DNA from: Oncorhynchus masou masou
Lineage: Eukaryota; Chordata; Actinopteri; Salmoniformes; Salmonidae
Assembly (NCBI RefSeq): GCF_036934945.1
Contig: NC_088223.1
Location: 76,059,622 to 76,123,621 of the forward strand
DNA length: 64,000 nucleotides
Direction of reading: 5' to 3'
Shown here: one piece after another, positions 42,641-50,847 of the stretch
How the letters are laid out: every line of letters starts with the position of its first letter
How positions within the stretch are numbered: position 1 is the stretch's first letter
Translations under genes and position numbers: made by a program
The notes under the pieces: generated by a model
Seen by the model: the letters and a program-made list of their open reading frames with translations, nothing else
Told to the model about the DNA's origin: nothing
Databases searched by the model: none

Positions 42641-44451
42641 ATGAATAACCACCACACTGCATTTTGGTCCGCTTCTCTTCCACCAGGCGAAAGCCATTAC
42701 AGAATCACCCACCACAACAGGACCAAGCGGCGTGGTAACAGGCAATAGCAAGAGCAGGAGCGGACATGGGAGGCCGAATTGGACGGAGAAGGACCCTGGG
42801 CTCAGCCTGGAGAATATCGCCGGCCCAAAGAAGAACTGGAGGCGGGGAATGCAGAGAGGCGCCGGTATGAGGAGGCAGCACGGCGACGCGGTTGGAAGCC
42901 CGAGAGTCAGCCCCAAAAATTTCTTGGGGGGGGGGGGCTCAGGGAGAGTGTGGCAGAGTCAGGAGTCAGACCTGAGCCAACTCTCCCTGTTTATCGTGGG
43001 GAGCCAAGGTGGAGACCAGAACCAGAGCCGGTGTTGGAGATGAGCGAAGCAGAGACTGTGAAGGAGTTAAAGGGGAAATTGGAGGAGAGAGAAATGAGGG
43101 AGTTGCTGTGTTGGTGCTTTTTGCATAGAATTCGCCCGACGGAGCGTGTCGGGGATTTGATGGCACCTGGGTCAGCGGTCCATACTCGTCCCGAGGTGCG
43201 TGTTAGTAGGCTGGTGAAGTTGGTGCCAGACTCACGCACCAGGCCTCCTGTGCACATCCCTAGCCTTGCACGTCCTGTGCCAGCCCTGCTCTCAAGATCT
43301 CCAGTACGCCTTCACGGTCTAGCCCATCCTGTGCCACCTCCACACACCAGCCCTCTGGTGGCAGCTCCCCGCACCAGACTTCCTGTGCGTGTCCTCGGCC
43401 CAGTACCACCAGTGCCAGCACCACGCATCAGGCCTACAGTGCGCCTCGCCTCTCCTGCGCTGCCGGAGTCTCCCGCCTGTTCAGCGCAGCCAGAGCCTTC
43501 CTCCTCTACAGCGCTGCCGGAGTCTCCCGCCTGTTCAGCGCAGCCAGAGCCTTCCTCCTCTCCTGCGCTGCTGGAGTCTCCCGCCTGTTTACACTGCCAG
43601 AGCCTTCCGCCTCTACAGCGTTGCCGGAGTCTCCTGCCTGTTTAGCACAGCCAGAGTTTTCAGTCTGCATGGAGCAGCCAGAGCTGTCAGTCTGCATGGA
43701 GCAGCCAGAAGTGCCAGTCTGCATGGAGCAGCCAGAGCTGCCAGTCTGCATGGAGCGGCCAGAGCTGCCAGTCTTCATGGAACGGCCAGAGCTGCCAGTC
43801 TGCATGGAGCAGCCAGAGCTGTCAGTCTGCATGGAGCTGCCAGAGCTGCCAGTCTGCAATGAGCTGCCAGTCTGCAAAGAGCTGCCAGTCTGCAAGGAGC
43901 TGCCAGTCTGCAAGGATCTGCCAGTCAGCCAGACTCTTCCAGATCTGCCAGTCAGCCAGACTCTTCCAGATCTGCCAGTCAGCCAGGATCCGCCAGTCAG
44001 CCAGACTCTTCCAGATCTGCCAGTCAGCCAGACTCTTCCAGATCTGCCAGTCAGCCAGACTCTTCCAGATCTGCCAGTTAGCCGGACTCTTCCAGATCTG
44101 CCAGTCAACCAGACTGGTCCAGATCCGCCAGTCAGCCAGACTCTTCCAGATCCGCCAGTCAGCCAGGATCTGCCAGAACCGCCAGCCAGCCAGGATCTGC
44201 CGGATCCAACTACCTGCCTGAGCTTCCTCTCAGTGCTGGGCTTCCTCTCAGTGCTGGGCTTCCCCTCAGTGCTGAGCTTCCCCTCAGTCCCGAGCTTCCC
44301 CTCAGTCCCGAGCTTCCCCTCAGTCCCGAGCTGCCCCTCAGTCCCGAGCTGCCCCTCAGTCCCGAGCTGCCCCTCAGTCCCGAGCTGCCCCTCAGTCCCG
44401 AGCTGCCCCTCAGTCCCGAGCTGCTCCTCAGTCCAGTGTGGTTTTGGGTGA
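42641..44451 (+). CDS. Broken repeat-rich protein of LTR element A, starting in the LTR
   Basis: The frame opens at ATG 42641 inside the 5' LTR (MNNHHTAFWSASL), crosses the LTR edge (RITHHNRT), and is cut by a TAG at 42746-42748. It continues open from there, including ELDGEGPWAQPGEY, a basic E/R-rich segment, a G-run of 12 (42926-42937) and a helix-like part with ETVKELKGKLEE and RPTERVGDLMAPGSA. Proline-rich sequence follows, then repeats of LPESPACSAQPEPSSS. A one-base loss near 43592 moves the frame to 43621-44451, made of 9-residue (ELPVCMEQP, LPVSQTLPD) and 6-residue (PSVPSC) repeats. I do not recognise the protein; no zinc knuckle or enzyme motif is visible. It occupies the place of gag. 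Boundaries of the original frame are inferred from comparison with element B. Confidence 0.6.
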
Positions 44452-44452
44452 G

Positions 44453-44639
44453 GACGACTAGGCCATGGTCGGCGGCGAGGGTGAACTATCCTAGGACGCG
44501 AGGAGGAGGGACTAAGACATTGATAGAGTGGGTTCCACGTCCCGCGCCGGAGCCGCCACCATGGACAGACGCCCACCCGGACCCTCCCCTGTTGTTTTGA
44601 TGTGCGTCCGGGAGTCCGCACCTTAGGGGGGGGTGGTTC
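44453..44639 (+). other. Conserved 3' region of element A with strong start-codon context and purine tract
   Basis: Nearly the same in element B (47032-47220, complement). It includes GCCGCCACCATGGACAGACG, a perfect vertebrate translation-start context around ATG 44561, which opens a short frame ending in the purine tract. In another frame the same bases read PEPPPWTDAHPDPP in both elements, so the strong context may be a by-product of that protein end. The purine tract 44625-44636 would prime plus-strand DNA. Confidence 0.5.
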
Positions 44640-45242
44640 TGTCACGCCCTGGTCGAAATATATTGTGTTTGTCTGCATTTATTTGGTCAGGTCGGGGTGT
44701 GACATGGGTTTATTGTGGTGTGTTTTGTCTTGGGGGTGTCTAGCATAGTCTATGGCTGCCTGAGGCGGTTCTCAATCAGAGGCAGGTGATTTATCGTTGT
44801 CTCTGATTGGGAACCATATTTAGGCAGCCATATTCTTTGAGTGTTTCGTGGGTGATTGTTCCTGTCTCTGTGTTTATTGTCACCAGATAGGCTGTATAGG
44901 TTTTCACACATTTATTGTTTTGTTTAGTTATTTCATGTCGAGTTCATTTATTAAAGAACATGAATAACCACCACGCTGCATTTTGGTCCGCTTCTCTTCC
45001 ACCAGACGAAAGACGTTACAGGCAAATTAGTTCGCAATGAGCCAGGCAGCCCAAACTGTTGCATATACCCTGGCTCTTCGTGCAATGAACGCAAGAGAAA
45101 TGACACAATTTTACCTGGTTAATATTGCCTGCTAAACTGGATTAGTAGTTATAACTAGTGATTATATGATTGATTGTTTTTTATAAGAAAAGTTTAATGC
45201 TAGATAGCAATTTACCTTGGCTTCTACTGCATTTGCGTAACA

Positions 45243-45433
45243 GGCAGGCTACTCATGGAGTGCAATGGTTAGAGCGTTGGACTAGTTAACTGTACGGTTG
45301 CAAGATTGGAATCCCTGCGCTGACAAGTTGAAAATCTGTCGTTCTGCCCTTGAACAAGGCAGTTAAACCACTGTTCCTAGGCCGTCATTGAAAATAAGAA
45401 TGTGTTCTTAACTGACTTGCCTAGTTAAGGTAT
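45243..45433 (+). mobile_element. HpaI-like SINE carried by hAT copy 1
   Basis: Head GTGCAATGGTTAGAGCGTTG, body with TTAAACCACTG (site mutated from GTTAAC in one base), tail GACTTGCCTAGTTAAGG. Same insertion, with the same unusual head, at 59359-59550 in hAT copy 2, so it predates the spread of this hAT sub-lineage. Confidence 0.88.
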
Positions 45434-45617
45434 GAAAAAATATTTAAAAAATACATTGGAAATCTGCGCCCAAAAATACTGATTTCCGATGTTATGAAAA
45501 CTTGAAATCGGCCCTAATTAATCGGCCATTCCGATTAATCTGTCGACCTCTAATCTATAACATGCAGTTCACATCAAATATAGAGATTTACTTCAGAAAT
45601 AGTGAGCTACTCTTTAA

Positions 45618-46024
45618 AAAGAGCCATATGTAGAAATATCTCGGCCATTTCTTGGTTACTAAAATTCTAAAATGTTGGCCTGATTCTAGTTTATCTGGCA
45701 CAACTAGCAATGTATAGCGTAGAGAATCATTCAACCATCGATACCACTGTGAAATATATTTTCAATAACTAAAAATATCTGACATTTGCAAGTTAGTGGG
45801 CACCGCTCCCTCATTGTCGGAGAGGTATGCGGCGATGGAGATGGCCACACAGGGACAGGTGTAAACATCACCTGACTACGTTGCTCGCCATCACACCTGC
45901 CACCGTCGTTAGGGAGGCCAAGCTGAAACATGCCAATACAAAGACACGGCTATTAGCAATACCGAACAACGAACGAAAGAGCTCACTTGAGTGCATAAAT
46001 CAGCATAGGGATGGTAAAGGTACA
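45618..46024. other. No gene; probable dispersed repeat fragment on the left
   Basis: 45625-45785 (ATATCTCGGCCATTTCTTGG..., GTATAGCGTAGAGAATCATT) resembles a dispersed fish repeat of unknown class. The rest is unique and moderately CpG-rich near 45820-45920. No gene. Confidence 0.45.
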
Positions 46025-47770
46025 TACAGTTGAAGTCGGAAGTTTACATACACTTAGGTTGGAGTCATTAAAACTCGTTTTTGAACCACTCCACAAATTT
46101 CTTGTTAACAAACTATAGTTTTGGCAAATCGGTTAGGACATCTACTTTGTGCATTACACAAGTCATTTTTCCAACTGTTATTTACAGACAATTGTTACAG
46201 ATTATTTTACTTATAATTTACTGTATCACAATTCCAGTAGGTCTGAAGTTTACATACACTAAGTTGACTGTGCTTTTAAACAGCTTGGAAAATTCCAGAC
46301 AATTATGTCATGGCTTTAGAAGCTTCTGATAGCATAATTGACATAATTTGAGTCAATATAGAGGTGTACCTGTGGATGTATTTCAAGGTCTACCTTCAAA
46401 CTCAGTGGCTCTTTGCTTGACATCATGGGAAAATCAAAAGAAATCAGCCAAGACCTCAGAAAAAATTTGTAGACCTCCACAAGTCTAGTTCATCCTTGGG
46501 AGCAATTTCCAAACACCTGAAGGTACCATGTTCATCTGTACAAACAATAGTATGCAAGTATAAACACCATGGGACCTCGCAGGAGATGAACCTACTGTAA
46601 CGGCGTTCTTCTTTAGTTGAAAGAGAGTCGGACCGAAATGCAGCGTGTAAGTTACTCATGTTTATTAGTGAAGACAAACGAACGAACTATACATGAACAA
46701 CTAATAAATACAAAACAACAAACAGAACGTGAAAACTATTACAGCCTGACTGGTGAAACTAACACAGAGACAGGAACAATCGCCCACCAAATGTAAAGCG
46801 AAACCCAGGCTACCTAAATACGGTTCCCAATCAGAGACAACGAGAATCACCTGACTCTGATTGAGAACCGCCTCAGGTAGCCAACCTATTTAACAACACA
46901 CACCCCTAATCAGCTACAATCCCAAACACTACAAACCCCAATACGAAAATACAATACAATAAACCCATGTCACACCCTGGTCTAACCAAATATATAACGA
47001 AAACACAAAATACAATGACCAAGGCGTGACAGAACCCCCCCCCTCCCCTAAGGTGCGGACTCCCGAACGCACCTCAAAACCATAGGGAGGGTCCGGGTGG
47101 GCGTCTGTCCATGGTGGCGGTTCCGGCTCCGGACGTGGACCCCACTTCATAAATGTCATTATTCCTCCCCTTCGCGTCCTGGGATAATCCACCCTCACCG
47201 CCGACCATGTCCGAATAGTCCTCACCCAGAACCCTACATAACAGAGGAGCAGCTCGTGACTGAGGAGCAGCTCGTGACTGAGGGGCAGCTCGGGACTGAG
47301 GCAGCTCGGGACTGAGGGGCAGCTCGGGACTGAGGGGCAGCTCGGGACTGAGAAGAAGCCCAGTACTGAGAAGAAGCCCAGTACTGAGAAGAAGCCCAGT
47401 ACTGAGAAGAATCCCAGCCAGGCAGTTGAATCCGGCAGATCCTGGCTGACTGGCGGATCCTGGCTGACTGGCGGATCCTGGCTGACTGGCGGATCCTGGC
47501 TGACTGGCGGATCCTGGCCGAATGGCGGATCCTGGCCGAATGGCGGATCCTGGCCGACTGGCGGATCCTGGCTGACTGGCAGATCTGGAAGAGTCTGGTT
47601 GACTGGCAGATCTGGAAGAGTCTGGTTGACTGGCAGATCTGGAAGAGTCTGGTTGACTGGCAGATCTGGAAGAGTCTGGTTGACTGGCAGATCTGGAAGA
47701 GTCTGGCTGACTGGCAGATCCTGGCTGACTGGCAGATCCTGGCCGACTGGCAGATCCTGGCTGACTAGCA

Positions 47771-47813
47771 GATTACATTTACATTTAAGTCATTTGGCAG
47801 ACGCTCTATATAT
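47771..47813. mobile_element. Short foreign repeat fragment inside element B repeats
   Basis: GATTACATTTACATTTAAGT and CATTTGGCAGACGCTCT match the start of a common teleost repeat whose other part, with a tRNA-like head, is seen at 63320-63457. It breaks the regular LPVSQ repeats and ends the reading frame. Confidence 0.7.
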
Positions 47814-49052
47814 AGTCTGGCTGACTGGCAGATCTGGAAGAGTCTGGCTGTCTGGTGGATCTGGAAGAGTCTGGCTGACTGTCAGATCTGGAAGAGTCTG
47901 GCTGACTGGCAGATCTGGCTGCTTCATGCTGACTGACGGCTCTGGCTGCTCCATGCTGACTGGCGGCTCTGACTGCTCCATACTGACTGGCGGCTCTGGA
48001 TGCTCCATGCAGATTGACAGCTCTGGCGGCTCCTTGCAGACTGGCAGCTCCTTGCAGACTGGCAGCTCCATGCAGACTGGCAACTCCATGCAGACTGGCA
48101 ACTCCATGCAGACTGGCAACTCTGGCTGCTCCATGTAGACTGGCAGCTCCTTGCAGATTGGCAGCTCCATGCAGACTGGCAACTCCATGCAGACTGGCAA
48201 CTCCATGCAGACTGGCAACTCTGGCTGCTTCATGCAGACTGGCAGCTCCATGCAGACTGGCAACTCTGGCTGCTTCATGCAGACTGGCAGCTCTGGCTGC
48301 TCCATGCAGACTAGCTGCTCCATGCAGACTGGCAGCTCAGGCTGCTCTATACAGGCAGGAGGCTCCGGCAGCGCTGTAGAGGAGGAAGGCTCTAGAACCG
48401 CTGAACAGGCGAGAGACTCCGACAGCGCAGGAGAGGGAGAAAGCGCTGGCTGCGCTGAACAGGCGAGGCGCACTGTAGGCCTGATGCGTGGTGCTGGCAC
48501 TGGTGGTATTTGGCCGAGGACACGCACAGGAAGCCTAGTGCGGGGAGCTGCTACTGGAGGGCTGGGGTGTGGAGGTGGTACTGGATAGAGGGCAGGCACA
48601 GGAAGCCTGGTGCGGGGAGCTACTACCGGAGGACTGGTGTGTGAAGGTGGCACAGGATGGACTGGACCGTGAAGGTGTACTGGAGAGCCTGAATGCAGGA
48701 CTGGCACAGGACGTGCAAGGCTAGGTAGGTACACAGGAGGCTTAGTGCGTGAGACTGGCACACTTTCCACCAGCCGACTAACACGCACCTCAGGACTAGT
48801 ATGGAGTGCTGACCCAGGTGCCATTAAATCCCCGACATGCTCCGTCGGACGAATATTATACCTAAAGCACCAAACTAGCAACTCCCTCATTAAACTCTCC
48901 TCCAATTTCCCCATTAACTCCTTCACAGTCTCTGCTTCGCTCACCTCCAACACTGGTTCTGGCCTACTCCTTGGCTCTTCACAATAAACAGGGAGAGTTG
49001 GCTCAGGTCTGTCTCCTGACTCAGCCACTCCCCCTGATAGCCCCCCCCCCAA
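47790..49052 (-). CDS. Central and C-terminal repeat part of the LTR element B protein
   Basis: Continues from the previous frame after the G-run shift. Order of parts: VAESGDRPEPTLPVYCEEP; a helix-like segment ETVKELMGKLEESLMRELL with RPTEHVGDLMAPGSALHT; a proline-rich part (LARPVPVLHS, HPVPPSHTSPPVVAPRTRLP); then many short repeats of ELPVCMEQP and PELPVCMKQ types, followed by PPVSMEQSE and LPVSQTLPD types. All repeat units are multiples of 9 bases. The frame stops at about 47790 because an unrelated 43-bp sequence sits at 47771-47813; more LPVSQ-type repeats lie beyond it toward 47340. Same architecture as A, but with more VCMEQ units. Function not recognised. Confidence 0.6.
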   Translation of the reverse strand: MGGGLSGGVAESGDRPEPTLPVYCEEPRSRPEPVLEVSEAETVKELMGKLEESLMRELLVWCFRYNIRPTEHVGDLMAPGSALHTSPEVRVSRLVESVPVSRTKPPVYLPSLARPVPVLHSGSPVHLHGPVHPVPPSHTSPPVVAPRTRLPVPALYPVPPPHPSPPVAAPRTRLPVRVLGQIPPVPAPRIRPTVRLACSAQPALSPSPALSESLACSAVLEPSSSTALPEPPACIEQPELPVCMEQLVCMEQPELPVCMKQPELPVCMELPVCMKQPELPVCMELPVCMELPVCMELPICKELPVYMEQPELPVCMELPVCMELPVCMELPVCKELPVCKEPPELSICMEHPEPPVSMEQSEPPVSMEQPEPSVSMKQPDLPVSQTLPDLTVSQTLPDPPDSQTLPDLPVSQTIYRASAK

Positions 49053-49689
49053 GAAATTTTTGGGGCTGCTTTTCGGGTTTCGCTCTGCGCCGCCGTGTCT
49101 TTCTTTTCGACTCCATTCTTCTATAGCCCTCTTCGCACTGCTCCAGCGAATCCCAGGCGGGCTCCGGCACTCTCTCTGGGTCGGCCGCCCACCTGTCTAT
49201 TTCTTCCCACGTCGTTATATCCATACTGTATTCCATTGTGGGCTGCTTTTCGGGCTTCCATCCACGTCGCCATGCTGCCTCCTCGTACCAGCGCCTCTCC
49301 GATTTAGCCGCTTCTAATTCCTCCCTGGGGTGGCGATATTCACCAGGCTGAGCCCAGGGTCCTTTTCCGTCCAGTTCCTCCTCCCATGTCCAATTCTCCA
49401 AATGGTGTAGCCTCTCCCACTGAAGCTGCATCTGTTGCCTTTCGTGTAGCTCCTGTTTCCACTTCGCCTGCTGCACTTTTGGGTGGCTACACTCCTCTGG
49501 TTTAGCCCAGGGTCCTCTTCCGTCAAGGATTTCCTCCCATGTCCAGAAATCCTTAATACGCGGCTCCACTTCGGGCTGCACCTGCCTGTTGACACGCTGC
49601 TCGGTCCGAGTGTGGTGGGTGATTCTGTAACGGCGTTCTTCTTTAGTTGAAAGAGAGGCGGACCGAAATGCAGCGTGTAAGTTACTCAT
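49021..49689 (-). CDS. N-terminal part of the LTR element B protein, starting in the LTR
   Basis: ATG at 49687-49689, one base after an AATAAA signal in the 5' LTR, opens MSNLHAAFRSASLSTKEERR, crosses the LTR edge at 49626 as RITHHTRTEQR and stays open for about 220 codons. It contains a W-rich, acidic module twice: FWTWEEILDGRGPWAKPEE and NWTWEEELDGKGPWAQPGE, and a third looser one (ITTWEEIDRWAADPE), separated by glutamine- and arginine-rich, probably helical stretches. Element A keeps one module. The frame ends in the C-run at 49041-49050 (G-run on the coding strand), where A is in frame and B is shifted. Function unknown; it holds the position of gag. The modules may bind each other or RNA, but that is a guess. 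Confidence 0.65.
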   Translation of the reverse strand: MSNLHAAFRSASLSTKEERRYRITHHTRTEQRVNRQVQPEVEPRIKDFWTWEEILDGRGPWAKPEECSHPKVQQAKWKQELHERQQMQLQWERLHHLENWTWEEELDGKGPWAQPGEYRHPREELEAAKSERRWYEEAAWRRGWKPEKQPTMEYSMDITTWEEIDRWAADPERVPEPAWDSLEQCEEGYRRMESKRKTRRRRAKPEKQPQKFLGGGAIRGSG

Positions 49690-50847
49690 GTTTATTAGTG
49701 AAGACAAACGAACGAACTATACATGAACAACTAATAAATACAAAACAACAAACAGAACGTGAAACCTATTACAGCCTGACTGGTGAAACTAACACAGAGA
49801 CAGGAACAATCACCCACCAAATGTAAAGCGAAACCCAAGCTACCTAAATACGGTTCCCAATCAGAGACAACGAGAATCACCTGACTCTGATTGAGAACCG
49901 CTTCAGGCAGCCAACCTATTTAACAACACACACCCCTAATCAGCTACAATCCCAAACACTACAAACCCCAATACGAAAATACAATACAATAAACCCATGT
50001 CACACCCTGGTCTAACCAAATATATAACGAAAACACAAAATACAATGACCAAGGCGTGACACCTACTTTGATGCGAAAAGTGCAAATCAATCCCAGAACA
50101 ACAGCAAAGGACCTTGTGAAGATGCTAGAGGAAACAGGTACAAAATTATCTATGTCCACAATAAAACTAGTCCTATATCGACATAACCTGAAAGGCCACT
50201 CAGCAAGGAAGAAGCCACTGCTCCAAAACCACCATAAACAAGCCAGGCTACGTTTTGCAACTGCACATGGGGACAAAGATCGTACTTTTTGGAGAAAAGT
50301 CCTCTGGTCTTATGAAACAAAAATAGAACTGTTTGGCCACAATGACCACCATTATGTTTGGAGGAAAAAGGGGCAGGCTTGCAAGCCGAAGAACTCCATC
50401 CCAATCGTGAAGCACCTGGGTGGCAGCATCATGTTGTGGGGGTGCTTTACTGCAGGAGGGACTGGTGCACTTCACAAAATAGATGGCGTCATGAGGAGGG
50501 AAAATTATGTGGATATATTGAAGCAACATCTCAAGACATCAGTCAGAAAGTTAAAGCTTAGTCGCAAATGGGTCTTCCAAATGGACAATGACCTCAAGCA
50601 TACATACAACAAAGTCAAAGTTTTGGAGTGGCCATCACAAAGCCCTGACCTCAGTCCTATAGAAAATATGTGGGCAGAACTGAAAAAGTGTGTGTGAGCA
50701 AGGAGACCTACAAACCTGACTCAGTTACACCAGCTCTGTCAGGAGGAATGGGCCAAAATTCACCCAACTTATTGTGGGAAGCTTGTGGAAGGCTACCAGA
50801 AACGTTTGATCCAAGTTAAACATTTAAAGGCAATGCTACCAAATACT

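Larger units (their letters stand above)
42322..45020 (+). mobile_element. Non-autonomous LTR retrotransposon A (complete)
   Basis: 5' LTR 42322-42701 (380 bp) and 3' LTR 44640-45020 (381 bp), both TGTCACG...TTACA, differ by about eight substitutions and one indel by eye. The duplication GGCAA lies at 42317-42321 and 45021-45025, and hAT copy 2 (59196-59200) shows the empty site. A purine tract (AGGGGGGGGTGG, 44625-44636) precedes the 3' LTR. The interior of 1.9 kb carries one repeat-rich coding region and no protease, reverse transcriptase or integrase, so copying must rely on another element. No TGG-type tRNA primer site follows the 5' LTR. Stem-loops are at 42449-42496 and 44767-44815. Confidence 0.93.
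41228..45552 (+). mobile_element. hAT-type non-autonomous element, copy 1, carrying a SINE and an LTR element
   Basis: Ends TACAGATCGACCGATTATGA and (complement) TAGAGGTCGACAGATTAAT are inverted repeats; the perfect 8-bp duplication ATCTATAA (41220-41227 and 45553-45560) marks a hAT superfamily insertion. The body repeats CGATACCGAT words near each end. No transposase frame is seen. At 42322-45020 it is split by LTR element A, and it contains an HpaI SINE (45243-45433) also present at the same place in copy 2 (58144-61298). Without element A and its duplication, copy 1 would be about 1.6 kb. Confidence 0.93.
40739..45613. mobile_element. TTAA-flanked DNA transposon (piggyBac- or Kolobok-like), non-autonomous
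   Basis: Left end AGGAGTGGTTCACTATTTCT (40739-) and the complement of the right end (AGAGTAGCTCACTATTTCT, ending 45613) are imperfect inverted repeats, and TTAA lies directly outside each (40735-40738 and 45614-45617). TTAA duplication is the mark of piggyBac and Kolobok superfamilies; which one cannot be told without a transposase. Its own sequence is only about 490 bp on the left and 55 bp on the right; the rest is the hAT element 41228-45552 that inserted into it. Confidence 0.8.
46596..50061 (-). mobile_element. Non-autonomous LTR retrotransposon B (complete, reverse orientation)
   Basis: Two 436-bp LTRs, 46596-47031 (3' LTR) and 49626-50061 (5' LTR), reading TGTCACGCCTTGG...CGTTACA on the minus strand, differ by about six bases by eye, so this copy is younger than A. 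The 5-bp duplication CCTAC lies at 46591-46595 and 50062-50066. The purine tract is the complement of 47032-47051. The interior of 2.6 kb holds one repeat-rich coding region related to that of A, with no reverse transcriptase or integrase. No TGG-type primer site is seen beside the 5' LTR. Stem-loops are at 46822-46869 and 49852-49899. Confidence 0.95.
46425..50830 (+). pseudogene. Tc1 transposase split by LTR element B
   Basis: ATG 46425 opens MGKSKEISQDLRK, the start typical of this salmonid transposase; a homopolymer length change then shifts the frame (stop at about 46470). The DNA-binding part continues to 46590, where element B interrupts it. The rest reads on from about 50062: MRKVQINPRTTAKDLVKMLE, the basic linker, then the catalytic domain to 50697. 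The first catalytic aspartate of the WSDETK motif is tyrosine here (LWSYETKIELFG); the second (QMDND) and the glutamate (SPIEN) remain, but about a dozen residues are deleted after QMDND. The frame ends early at a TGA (50695-50697) where related copies have CGA, a typical CpG decay. Dead copy. Confidence 0.9.

Noticed and set aside
43506..44678. 390-codon minus-strand frame in element A
   Set aside because: It is the antisense of the element's repeat-rich frame; repeat units that are multiples of three keep the reverse strand open too.
47599..48588. Plus-strand repeat frames in element B
   Set aside because: Same reason: antisense of the coding repeats of a minus-strand element.
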